DNA from: Spirosoma arboris
Lineage (GTDB): Bacteria; Bacteroidota; Bacteroidia; Cytophagales; Spirosomataceae
Length of the DNA stretch: 64,000 nt
Assembly: GCF_009754945.1 (NCBI RefSeq)
Contig: NZ_WPIN01000020.1
Location: 62,001-126,000, forward strand
Direction of reading: 5' to 3'
The notes below the pieces were generated by a model. That model saw only the letters and a list, made by a program, of their open reading frames with translations. It was not told the DNA's origin and searched no databases. Of the stretch, positions 24,574 through 32,984 are shown piece by piece (within the stretch, counting starts at the first letter, position 1; each line of letters begins with the position of its first letter). The position numbers and the translations under genes are program-made.

Positions 24574-26265
24574 TTAGCTTAACAATGGCTCTTTCACCGA
24601 TTCGGTAAATAGTCTACTATCCTGCGGAAGTGAATACAGCTGCTCATAGTATTCAGTCGCCATTCGATCGGCATCGAATTGAGGAACAACATCCTGCATA
24701 CTGGTTTTTAGCATACGAAGCCATTGACCTGGTTGATCATAGTACATAGGCAAAATAACCGTTTCTAAAAGCGTGAAGAGATTGTTAGCATCGAACGCGT
24801 CCTGCTCGTGTGCAGGCCAGGCGAGGTCAGCTTCAGGTAGGACGAAACTGTTGACACCATTCCTGGCAAACTCGGGTATCCAGCCGTCGTTGGTTGAGCA
24901 ATTAATGGCGCCATTCATCGCAGCGGTCATGCCGCTGGTGCCGGATGCTTCGCGCGTTAGCCGGGGTGTATTTAACCATAAATCGGCTCCCTGTTTCAAT
25001 AGTTTTGAGAGATGCATTTCGTAGCCAACCAATACAGAGCAATTGACATACTGTTTCGCTGCATGTACCAGCCGGTCGAATGTACCAATGCTCGCATGAT
25101 CGAAGGGGTACGGTTTGCCTGCCCAGATAAGTTGGACAGGATAACGTGGATTCGTCATTAGTCGCTCAAACCGGTCTGGGTCCGAAAGCAGGAGGTCAGC
25201 CCGTTTATAACTGGCAAACCGACGTGCCCAAACCAGTGTAAACACGTCAGGATCATACAAGTCGCCAGTTTGATCGGCTACTTCGTCAAACAGCTTTTTT
25301 TTATTCGTTTTCTTCAGCGTTGCTAGTTGAACATCATCGTCGCTTTTTGCCGCTGTTTCTAGCATCGGGTCTCCCCAAAAGGCCTGATTTTGGGCGTTGG
25401 TTATAGATAGAATCGGGCAGATGTTATCATAATCTTGCCACATCTCTTGACAGACCTGCTGATGACGTTTCGATACCGCATTTGCACGCCCGGCCAGCCG
25501 AAAAGCGCCCAACGCCCAGTTGAACTGATCGTCGATGATACCGGTGATAAGACGAACCTCATCTAAAGGCAAATAATTGAAAAAGCCCATTCGATCCAGC
25601 AGCCGGATATCGGTTCGTGGATTACCGGCTTCTTCAGGTGTATGCGTAGTAAATACCAGTCGCTCACGAACGGCATCAACGCTCCCTAACTTATCATACA
25701 GATAAAATCCTAAAGGGAGCGGGTGGCTCTCGTTCATATGGTATACGTCGGGTGCTAACTTTAGCTGTTCCAGTAATTTGGCTCCGCCAATGCCCAACAA
25801 AATACTTGATGCAATCCGGGTCTCAGGATTGGCGTCGTAGAGTTTATGACAGATCGTTTGAGCCAGATAGTCATTTTCGGGTAAATCTGTCGACAGAAAG
25901 TAAGTTGGCACTGTATCAAATACCGTAGGCGGCAGATAATACGCAGTTACCCAAACGGGTGCATGATTGACCCAAATCTGAAACTTTATATCAGTAGGCT
26001 GAAGAAAGCTGTACTGTTTTTCCATGAACAGAACGTCCATCGTCTGATCGGCCTTGCGGACCTGATCGTAATAGCCGTATTTCCATAGAATACCAATAGC
26101 CACCATTGGCTGTTGCAGGCTGTGAGCACTTCGCATGTGTGAACCCGCCAAAAAACCAAGTCCACCCGAATATATTTTGAGCGGTTGATCAAAAGCGAAT
26201 TCCATGGAAAAATAGGCAACCTGACGGAGTTTAACCGACTGGTTATCATTGTTTATGCTATCCAT
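24574..26265 (-). CDS. GT35 alpha-glucan phosphorylase homologue lacking the PLP lysine
   Basis: A 563-residue protein of the short alpha-glucan phosphorylase type (GT35). YFSMEFAFDQPLKIYSGGLG, VYHMNESHPLPLG, FTTHTPEEAGNPR and WARRFASYKRADL are family segments. The PLP-binding motif of active phosphorylases is EASGTxxMK; here it reads EASGTSGMTAAMNG, with Thr447 instead of the lysine. The protein therefore probably cannot hold PLP in the usual way, and phosphorolysis is doubtful. It may be a regulatory or glycosyltransferase-like relative. I chose ATG at 26265 over a TTG 24 codons upstream because the preceding segment has no family match. It is a single gene. Confidence 0.85.
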   Translation of the reverse strand: MDSINNDNQSVKLRQVAYFSMEFAFDQPLKIYSGGLGFLAGSHMRSAHSLQQPMVAIGILWKYGYYDQVRKADQTMDVLFMEKQYSFLQPTDIKFQIWVNHAPVWVTAYYLPPTVFDTVPTYFLSTDLPENDYLAQTICHKLYDANPETRIASSILLGIGGAKLLEQLKLAPDVYHMNESHPLPLGFYLYDKLGSVDAVRERLVFTTHTPEEAGNPRTDIRLLDRMGFFNYLPLDEVRLITGIIDDQFNWALGAFRLAGRANAVSKRHQQVCQEMWQDYDNICPILSITNAQNQAFWGDPMLETAAKSDDDVQLATLKKTNKKKLFDEVADQTGDLYDPDVFTLVWARRFASYKRADLLLSDPDRFERLMTNPRYPVQLIWAGKPYPFDHASIGTFDRLVHAAKQYVNCSVLVGYEMHLSKLLKQGADLWLNTPRLTREASGTSGMTAAMNGAINCSTNDGWIPEFARNGVNSFVLPEADLAWPAHEQDAFDANNLFTLLETVILPMYYDQPGQWLRMLKTSMQDVVPQFDADRMATEYYEQLYSLPQDSRLFTESVKEPLLS

Positions 26266-26536
26266 GTTATCAGGTTGTATAAGAGAGATAGAAAACACTG
26301 AAGGATAATCAGCAATCCCTTCTGTTACTAAAGTCAACCCGGCGTTTGGTTGTATTGTTACATCGTTCGTGAACCTTAATAGAATTTTAAAATTAACCTA
26401 CCTTCAGGTGTAAACGCGTATACGAAAACCTGTGCCGTCATAGCAAGCGATGAACATGAACCTTTGTACCAGAAATGGGCTTTAAAGTTTCCGCAAAACG
26501 ATTATCTTGCCTTTTTAACCGATACAACCGATCATC

Positions 26537-27901
26537 ATGAAACAAACCATTACACTTCTTCTCATTCTATGCATTAGCTACGCGCAGGCTCAAAATGCCG
26601 ACTCGGTAACGATCCGAAAGTTTTATAATGAAGCTCTTGCAAATGGGAAATCCTATGAATGGCTGCGTCACCTAACCAAACAGGTTGGACCACGTCTGAG
26701 TGGTTCGACAGGAGCACAGAAAGCTGTCGATTGGACAAAACAGCTGATGGAGCAAGAGGGCTTCGACCGAGTGTTTTTGCAGGATGTGATGGTGCCTCAT
26801 TGGGTACGCGGGGCCAAAGAAGTGGCTTATATCCAAAATGGCAAACAAAAAACTACAGTGCCAATTGCGGCTTTGGGTGGATCGGTGGCGACAGCGCCAA
26901 AGGGAGTTGAAGCCGGGGTGATCGAAGTAACCAGCTTTCCTGAATTGCGGGCACTAGGTGCTGACAAGGTTAAGGGGAAGATTGTGTTTTATAATCGGCC
27001 AATGGACCCGACAAAAATTAACACGTTTGAAGCGTATGGTGGAGCGGTAGACCAACGCGCTAATGGTGCTACCGAAGCGGCCAAGCTTGGTGCTGTTGGG
27101 GCTATTGTTCGCTCAATGAATCCCAGACACGACGATTATCCGCACGTAGGGGGTATGCGCTACGGCACCGGCGTTCCACTGATTCCAACGGCTGCCATTA
27201 GTACAAATGGTGCTGATTTGCTCAGTAAAATGTTAAAGGAGAATCCCAATCTGACGTTTTATTTCAAGCAAAACTGTGAGACGCTGCCTGATGCGAAGTC
27301 ATATAATGTTATCGGCGAAATCAAGGGTAGCGAAAAGCCGGATGAAATCATCGTAGTAGGCGGGCATTTGGATTCCTGGGATCTGGCCGAAGGGGCTCAG
27401 GATGATGGAGCTGGTTGTATGCAATCAATAGAAGTGCTTCGGCTCTTTAAAGCGCTGGGTATTAAACCCAAGCGTACACTTCGAGCTGTCATGTTTATGA
27501 ATGAAGAAAATGGTTTGCGTGGAGGTGTTCAATACGCTGACCTGGCCAAGAAGAACAACGAGAAACATATGGCCGCTGTCGAGTCCGATGCCGGAGGATT
27601 CACTCCACGCGGTTTCGGCATTGTTGGAACTCCCGAGCAACGGGCCAAAGTAATGCCCTGGAAGCCATTGCTAGCTCCTTATGGACTACTTGAAATTGGC
27701 GCGGGTGGGGGCGGAGCCGATATTGGCCCACTGGCTCAATCGGGCACAGTATTATTTGGGTTTAGACCCGATTCACAGCGCTACTTCGATTACCACCATA
27801 CCGCTGTCGACAATTTTGAAGTTGTGAGTCAGCGCGAACTTGAATTAGGAGCGGCTTCGATGGCAGCCCTGATTTATTTGCTGGATCAGTACGGATTGTA
27901 A
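26537..27901 (+). CDS. secreted M28 family metallopeptidase (carboxypeptidase Q-like)
   Basis: A 454-residue di-zinc peptidase with a signal peptide (1-18). A PA domain sits between about 110 and 250. The M28 metal ligands are all visible: VVGGHLDSW (His, Asp), GAQDDGAG (bridging Asp), MNEENGLRGG (catalytic Glu and ligand Glu), ESDAGG (Asp) and YHHTAVDNF (His). Its closest type is carboxypeptidase Q/aminopeptidase, which acts on dipeptides outside the cytoplasm. It is convergent with the next gene, whose 3' end holds a hairpin that may terminate this transcript. Confidence 0.92.
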   Translation: MKQTITLLLILCISYAQAQNADSVTIRKFYNEALANGKSYEWLRHLTKQVGPRLSGSTGAQKAVDWTKQLMEQEGFDRVFLQDVMVPHWVRGAKEVAYIQNGKQKTTVPIAALGGSVATAPKGVEAGVIEVTSFPELRALGADKVKGKIVFYNRPMDPTKINTFEAYGGAVDQRANGATEAAKLGAVGAIVRSMNPRHDDYPHVGGMRYGTGVPLIPTAAISTNGADLLSKMLKENPNLTFYFKQNCETLPDAKSYNVIGEIKGSEKPDEIIVVGGHLDSWDLAEGAQDDGAGCMQSIEVLRLFKALGIKPKRTLRAVMFMNEENGLRGGVQYADLAKKNNEKHMAAVESDAGGFTPRGFGIVGTPEQRAKVMPWKPLLAPYGLLEIGAGGGGADIGPLAQSGTVLFGFRPDSQRYFDYHHTAVDNFEVVSQRELELGAASMAALIYLLDQYGL

Positions 27902-27917
27902 GTTGACAACCCTTGAC

Positions 27918-29582
27918 TCAGAGATTTTTATCAAGTTCTTTCTTAACGTCTTCAAACGCGCCCGGTAAGGGCGCGTTTCGTTTTACAATCTTCCCCGTCC
28001 GATTGATAATCGTTGCCGATATATCCTGATCAGACCGAAGTCGATCAACGGCGTTAAGAAGTTGAGTATTTGTTAAAAGCAAATGGTCGCCGGAGAGGTT
28101 ATATCGCGTAGCTATTTCTGGCCAAAGTGATTTGTCGGAATCGGGCATGGGTAAATAGATCAGCGCAAAATCACGGGCGCTATAGGCATTACGCAGACGC
28201 TGTGCATCGAGTGCCGCCTGACGACCGGCTTCGTCGGAGGCAGATGTCATGAGCAAATAAATTACTTTTCCCCGATTGGCATTGATAACCTGATCTAAGA
28301 GTGACGATCCGTTGCCGAGATCATTACGGGTCATGAATATACCAGGTGAAATTTCCAGACTATTGGTTGATATACCAGCCTTTCGCAGTGTTTGAATAGC
28401 CGCCCGAATACGAGTGCTGTCTTTTACTTCGAGTCGATATAATTCATCAAGCGATTGCGCCAGCGTAGGGTTTTTCACCTGCGGTCGGGCGTAGTCGTAA
28501 AGAAGTCGCGCAAAATTTAGTGTAAGCCCTGGCAATGAGTTGGCAAGCCAGTAGGCCGCAAGATAATCGACCGCTGTGCTATCGAACTGACGAATGCTAC
28601 GCTGAATGAGCAACTCGTAGTTTACCAAGCGTTGCAAGGTATCAGGACTACGCTTGACTAGCCCGTCGAAAAATTTCAAATCAGCTTGTCGGGCTGAATT
28701 AGTCATGGCATAATCGCTGAGTCGAATGCGCTCATCTGCAGTCAGATTTTTGCCATAGCGTTCCAGTAAGAGGGCTAACGCTCGTACTGTTAGTCCGTTA
28801 GCTCGGGTCGCTTCAGTGGTAAGTCGTTGGGTAGCGTAGTTCGCAAACCGATTCATGGCCGATGCGCGGGCCGCCGTCAGAAGTTGGTCATTAGGTGGGC
28901 GTAGTGAATCGTTCAGGAGTTTAGTTAATTCATCGTTTTCATAAGTGGCTTTGTCGTACAGGAAAGCAGCTGCATTGTAGCGATCAGCATAGCCAACCCA
29001 GCGCTTAAGCAGTGGGAAGGGCTTTTCTTTGGCTGAAAAAGCCAGAAATGGAGCCTGATACGCGCTGGAAATTAATCGGTAAGCTGCGTCGTCACTCGCA
29101 TTGGTAACCTGATTTGTGATTTTTTTGCCATCAGGTTTATTAGGATAAGACGCTTCAAACGCCTTATAACGCGCAAATTGCTGATTCACTTGCGCGTTGA
29201 CTCCCCCAAACCGAAACGGAACAGCAGTTGTAAAGAGTGAATCGGCATCTATTTCAATGGTGAGGGTACCGGTCGAGGCCAGAAAGGCGGTTGAGATACG
29301 ACCATAATTGAAATACATTTCTTCCTGCGGGAAAATCAACGGCAGCGATACCCGAAAGGAACCATCTACATTCAGTGGGGCTTGCCGTACTAATTCGCGG
29401 CTTGCCTGAAGAATATTATTGCGACTGACAAGCACGGTCGGCGATTCTCGATATAGTCGTGCCGACAGGTGGTAAATACGGCCCGTTACAATTACTGAAT
29501 CGGTTTGGGCAACAGATAGCGTTGGGCGTAAACAGTAGACCGTAAGCAGTAAGCCCAAAAGGCGTGGTAAAAGATTTTTCAT
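27918..29582 (-). CDS. secreted protein with degenerate TlpA-like thioredoxin domain
   Basis: A 554-residue protein with a signal peptide (1-25). The N-terminal 130 residues form a beta-rich DUF4369-like domain (VIVTGRIYHLSARLY, YFNYGRIS). A helical middle follows. The C-terminal 117 residues have the TlpA/thioredoxin order: GKVIYLLM, a helix, DFALIYLPM, YNLSGDHLLL, and SATIINRTGKIVKRNAPLP with the cis-Pro-like TxI-(N)xxG hairpin. Where TlpA has WCxPC, this protein reads TSASDEAG (446-453), so both redox cysteines are missing. It cannot be a disulfide reductase; it may be a structural or chaperone-like relative. No partner is evident. Confidence 0.72.
   Translation of the reverse strand: MKNLLPRLLGLLLTVYCLRPTLSVAQTDSVIVTGRIYHLSARLYRESPTVLVSRNNILQASRELVRQAPLNVDGSFRVSLPLIFPQEEMYFNYGRISTAFLASTGTLTIEIDADSLFTTAVPFRFGGVNAQVNQQFARYKAFEASYPNKPDGKKITNQVTNASDDAAYRLISSAYQAPFLAFSAKEKPFPLLKRWVGYADRYNAAAFLYDKATYENDELTKLLNDSLRPPNDQLLTAARASAMNRFANYATQRLTTEATRANGLTVRALALLLERYGKNLTADERIRLSDYAMTNSARQADLKFFDGLVKRSPDTLQRLVNYELLIQRSIRQFDSTAVDYLAAYWLANSLPGLTLNFARLLYDYARPQVKNPTLAQSLDELYRLEVKDSTRIRAAIQTLRKAGISTNSLEISPGIFMTRNDLGNGSSLLDQVINANRGKVIYLLMTSASDEAGRQAALDAQRLRNAYSARDFALIYLPMPDSDKSLWPEIATRYNLSGDHLLLTNTQLLNAVDRLRSDQDISATIINRTGKIVKRNAPLPGAFEDVKKELDKNL
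27954..27978 (+). terminator. hairpin usable as terminator of the M28 gene, inside the opposing gene
   Basis: AAACGCGCCC (27954-27963) and GGGCGCGTTT (27969-27978) form a perfect 10-bp stem with a 5-nt loop, 53 bp after the M28 stop. It lies within the last codons of the convergent gene (encoding RNAPLPGA). Confidence 0.55.
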
Positions 29583-29659
29583 CGGTTCAGGAATACAGAT
29601 ATAGCAATAACAAACGAAAACCCGAAACAGTCAACTTCATGGTAAAAAAGGCCACTTGC

Positions 29660-30151
29660 TTACTTGGTTTTGATGCCGTGATACTGATCCTGTTCCTGAT
29701 AATCGGTACGAAGTGGATAGCCGACCCAATCAGTGGGTAGTAGAATCCGGCGGAGGTCGGGATGATTCTCGAACCGGATACCAACCAGATCGAACGTTTC
29801 GCGCTCGTGCCAGTCGGCGGTTCGCCAGATGTGCGCTACACTTGGTATTACCGGCAGTTCGTTACTAGTGGTGTTGCGAGCTAGTACCACCTTCACCATC
29901 AGATTATGTTCGTAAGGGATGGAAGTAAGGTTATAAATGACCTCCATTGTATTGGCTTGAGGGCCATTATCGATACCTGTAACGCAGGCTAGCAAGTCGA
30001 AAAAGAGCCGTTCGTCATCACGCAGGAATTGGCAAATAGCTACCAGCTGGTTTGCTGGAACAGTCAGATAAGGTTGTAGGTTCTGCGTATTGGCCTGCAA
30101 GTCAGAGCCGAATTGAGCTGCCAGGAGATCGGTTATTTCAGGAAAGGTCAT
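29660..30151 (-). CDS. nuoC: NADH-quinone oxidoreductase subunit C (isolated gene)
   Basis: A 163-residue 30 kDa-type (NuoC) subunit of respiratory complex I peripheral arm. Motifs are LLACVTGIDNG, EVIYNLTSI, VPSVAHIWRTADWHERETFDLVGIRFENHPDLRRILLP in shorter pieces (WRTADWHERE and ETFDLVGI are the family signature) and GYPLRTDY at the end. The other nuo genes are not in the window: its neighbours are an M1 peptidase 24 bp upstream and the thioredoxin-fold gene downstream. Either the nuo genes are split in this genome or this is a second copy. Confidence 0.92.
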   Translation of the reverse strand: MTFPEITDLLAAQFGSDLQANTQNLQPYLTVPANQLVAICQFLRDDERLFFDLLACVTGIDNGPQANTMEVIYNLTSIPYEHNLMVKVVLARNTTSNELPVIPSVAHIWRTADWHERETFDLVGIRFENHPDLRRILLPTDWVGYPLRTDYQEQDQYHGIKTK

Positions 30152-30175
30152 ATCATCAATTAGAGAAAAGTTCTA

Positions 30176-32140
30176 TTACGCCAGCCAGGCCAGCCACTGC
30201 ATCCAGTTTTCAATCCAGAACAAAAACTTAGTGGCAAATTTAGCCGCCGGAGCCGACGACGGTTCGAGGGTTAAGCTATTGTTATTGAGGTTGGTATCCA
30301 TGTAAATCTTCTGTTTTGGATCAACGTTTGCCCAAACAACCTTTGCATTCTCGCTGAGCGTAAACTGATGTTGGCGTCCTTTGCCATCCCAGAAGAGCAT
30401 GAGCTCGTGACCGTTGTCGAAATGGACAAGTATATCCACAGGCATTACGCCATCGCCGTTGCGTTGTACCGTTATAACGCTCTGTTGCTGCTCATTGACC
30501 CGTCTGTTTTTTAGCGAAAGGAGTTCGTAATCAATAACGTTATCACCATAAAGTGCCTGCCTGAAAAACCAGTCCATGTTGGGGCCGTATTTAGTGCCAA
30601 GCCGCTTCGGTACTAGTTCATTCACGATGTCAATGAAGTTCTGCCCATCCGGGTGCTTGAACTTCCAGCGAACGAAATACGTCTGCATGATCTCGTCCAT
30701 CAGAGTCCGACCGACCAGTCCTTCAAGCGTTCGCATCCAGGTTGCTGTTTTAGTGTATGTCAAAACACTGTATTGGCCTTCGGGCAGTTGCCAGGTATTT
30801 CCAAACGAAGAACCTAGGGCTGGGTTGTCCTGATGCACATAACTATCCCGCGAACTTTCCAGGTCACCCCATCGGAACCCAAATAAATCAACTTGAGCAG
30901 AGCGAGCGCCGTAAGTTGCGTCCATAATCCGGCCTTCATAATATTGGTTGAAACCCTCGTCGAGCCAGGCTTCTTCAAATTCATTGGTGGCCAATAACTG
31001 CATAAAATACTGATGGCCAAATTCATGAATCGTTATCTCTTCTGGAACACGGACTCCGGCGGGCAAAAATGAAGCAGTTCCGGCTGTGATAAACGTGGGA
31101 TATTCCATACCAAACGACCCATTGGCGTGTAAAGGGGGATCGACAATGGTTAGATTCGGAAAAGGGTATTTGCCAAGGTATTTATCGAAGTAGGTGAGAG
31201 CTGCCTTAGCTGCATCAAGGTGACGTTGAGCCTGATGAACATGTTCGGGTTGCATCACTAATTCGATGGCAACCTCGCCACCCGAAGGACGTTTCCACTT
31301 ATCGTTGATAACCTGGAAATGAGGAGAGGCAGTCCAGGCAAAATCGACCACATCTTCAGCATGGTAGAGAATCGTTTTGGTGCCGTTGCTATGCAATTTC
31401 TCAGATTGAAATAAGCCAACAGCACTCACCCAATAGTCTTTTGGGGTTGTGATGTTCACATCATAAACTCCATAATCGGCGTAGAATTCGGAATGGGCAT
31501 GAAACTGGTGGCAATTCCAATGGCCTGTTTTTCCTGGACCAACGGGTTGGTATCGGGTTCCGGCTGGTTCGTAGACACCAATTTTTGGAAACCACTGACC
31601 AACCAGAAAAAAGTCACGGCTGAAGCCTGTACGGGCAAAAATCTTAGGCAGTTTGGCGCGAAACGCGATGTCGAGGACAATGGTCTCGCCCGGCCCAACG
31701 GGTTTGTTTAAAGGCACTCGGATCACAGTGTGATCGTCGCTATTGGTGTCATCGGGCTGGAAGAATTGATAGGCCAGGGCTTCCCCATCGCGCACCTTCA
31801 TTGAAACGACATCAATAGAACCGTAGGGGTCTTCCTTGGAATTTCGGTCAATCTGGTCACCCCGCAACTGCCCACCCGATTCGCGCATAAACGTAGACTG
31901 ATCATTGCGGAAGGCATTAAGATACAGGTGGAACTGCAACTCCCGGATTATATCATTAGATGGATTTCGCCAGGTGAGTGTTTCCCGACCATCGAGTTTT
32001 TTCGTAACGGGATTCAGTTTTACATCGATCTGATAATTAGCCAGTCGTGGGCTTAACGGGGTTGGGAAGATCGGTTTTTGACCATAGCCAGTTAAGGCGA
32101 TGCAAAACCCAGCAATAATAAGCCAATGGCGAGATGTCAT
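30176..32140 (-). CDS. secreted M1 family metallopeptidase
   Basis: A 654-residue gluzincin of the type found throughout Bacteroidota with a signal peptide (TSRHWLIIAGFCIALTGYGQ). SFGMEYP is the substrate motif, HEFGHQYFMQ the zinc-binding helix and EEAWLDEGFNQYYE supplies the third ligand. The protein ends in a tryptophan-rich hydrophobic segment (FLFWIENWMQWLAW), which may anchor it to a membrane or pack on the peptidase core. ATG at 32140 is preferred to a TTG three codons upstream. nuoC follows 24 bp downstream on the same strand. Confidence 0.92.
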   Translation of the reverse strand: MTSRHWLIIAGFCIALTGYGQKPIFPTPLSPRLANYQIDVKLNPVTKKLDGRETLTWRNPSNDIIRELQFHLYLNAFRNDQSTFMRESGGQLRGDQIDRNSKEDPYGSIDVVSMKVRDGEALAYQFFQPDDTNSDDHTVIRVPLNKPVGPGETIVLDIAFRAKLPKIFARTGFSRDFFLVGQWFPKIGVYEPAGTRYQPVGPGKTGHWNCHQFHAHSEFYADYGVYDVNITTPKDYWVSAVGLFQSEKLHSNGTKTILYHAEDVVDFAWTASPHFQVINDKWKRPSGGEVAIELVMQPEHVHQAQRHLDAAKAALTYFDKYLGKYPFPNLTIVDPPLHANGSFGMEYPTFITAGTASFLPAGVRVPEEITIHEFGHQYFMQLLATNEFEEAWLDEGFNQYYEGRIMDATYGARSAQVDLFGFRWGDLESSRDSYVHQDNPALGSSFGNTWQLPEGQYSVLTYTKTATWMRTLEGLVGRTLMDEIMQTYFVRWKFKHPDGQNFIDIVNELVPKRLGTKYGPNMDWFFRQALYGDNVIDYELLSLKNRRVNEQQQSVITVQRNGDGVMPVDILVHFDNGHELMLFWDGKGRQHQFTLSENAKVVWANVDPKQKIYMDTNLNNNSLTLEPSSAPAAKFATKFLFWIENWMQWLAWLA

Positions 32141-32315
32141 ACAAGGCAAAAACTAATGGTTGGCTACTTGTACAAAAGTAATTGTATTACTGTGATAACG
32201 AATATAGTCTAAATCGGGCCGCACCATTAGGCAGATTTTTAGACGGGAACAGCCTGTTTCTAGGCGCTGGAAATCATCAAAACACTGCTGACATAGGGCT
32301 GTCACAGGGGGCATT

Positions 32316-32323
32316 TACCTTTG
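32316..32323 (+). promoter_or_regulatory. Bacteroidota -7 box, dinB-family gene
   Basis: TACCTTTG is a perfect TAnnTTTG, 27 bp before the ATG. The -33 position has no clear TTG. Confidence 0.5.
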
Positions 32324-32350
32324 TTTCAACAATAAACCAACGACAATTCT

Positions 32351-32842
32351 ATGGAACTGATTCCGCTGTTTTTGACCGAAATGGAACGTGAAGCACAAAC
32401 TACCCGCAAAATGCTGGAGCGTATCCCTGATGACAAATACGACTGGAAACCGCATGAAAGAAGCATGACGATTCGGCAATTAGCTACGCATATCGCCAAT
32501 TTGCCTACCTGGGTAACCATGGCGCTAACAACGGATGGACTGGATTTTGCCAGTAGTCCGTATCAGGAGGATGTGATTAACAATACCGCTGAGCTAATGA
32601 ATTATGCTGAAACGTGTTTGGCAAATGGGAAGTCGACATTAGTGCCCGAAAATGAAGCGATCCTGAATGAACCCTGGACGCTGCGAAATGGCGAGCAAAT
32701 CCACTTCGTTTTAGCCAAACATGAAGTCATTCGGACAACGTTTTGCCAGATTGTACATCACCGGGCACAGTTAGGCGTCTTTCTACGATTATTGGATATA
32801 CCGATTCCTGGAAGTTACGGTCCAAGTGCCGATGGTGAGTAA
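32351..32842 (+). CDS. DinB family protein
   Basis: A 163-residue four-helix-bundle protein of the DinB/YfiT superfamily. The expected histidines are present: TRKMLERIPDDKYDWKPHE (His in the first), TIRQLATHIANLP (second) and FCQIVHHRAQLGVFLRLL (third), which form a metal triad. Family members are damage-inducible or thiol S-transferases such as bacillithiol transferase; the specific activity is unknown. Its gene has its own promoter and a strong terminator. Confidence 0.9.
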   Translation: MELIPLFLTEMEREAQTTRKMLERIPDDKYDWKPHERSMTIRQLATHIANLPTWVTMALTTDGLDFASSPYQEDVINNTAELMNYAETCLANGKSTLVPENEAILNEPWTLRNGEQIHFVLAKHEVIRTTFCQIVHHRAQLGVFLRLLDIPIPGSYGPSADGE

Positions 32843-32854
32843 TCTTGATAGTGG

Positions 32855-32886
32855 GGGACGGTTTTAGGTAACTGTCCCTTTTTTTT
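32855..32886 (+). terminator. Rho-independent terminator of dinB-family gene
   Basis: GGGACGGTT (32855-32863) and AACTGTCCC (32870-32878) pair with one G-T, then eight T. Confidence 0.93.
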
Positions 32887-32984
32887 ATTGTACTATTCCA
32901 TCTGATTCCCAGAGGATTTGATTTTGGCCGGAAAAACAGCCATATTCAGAGCTGATTGATTGTTTTACCTTCTTTGTCAAAACG

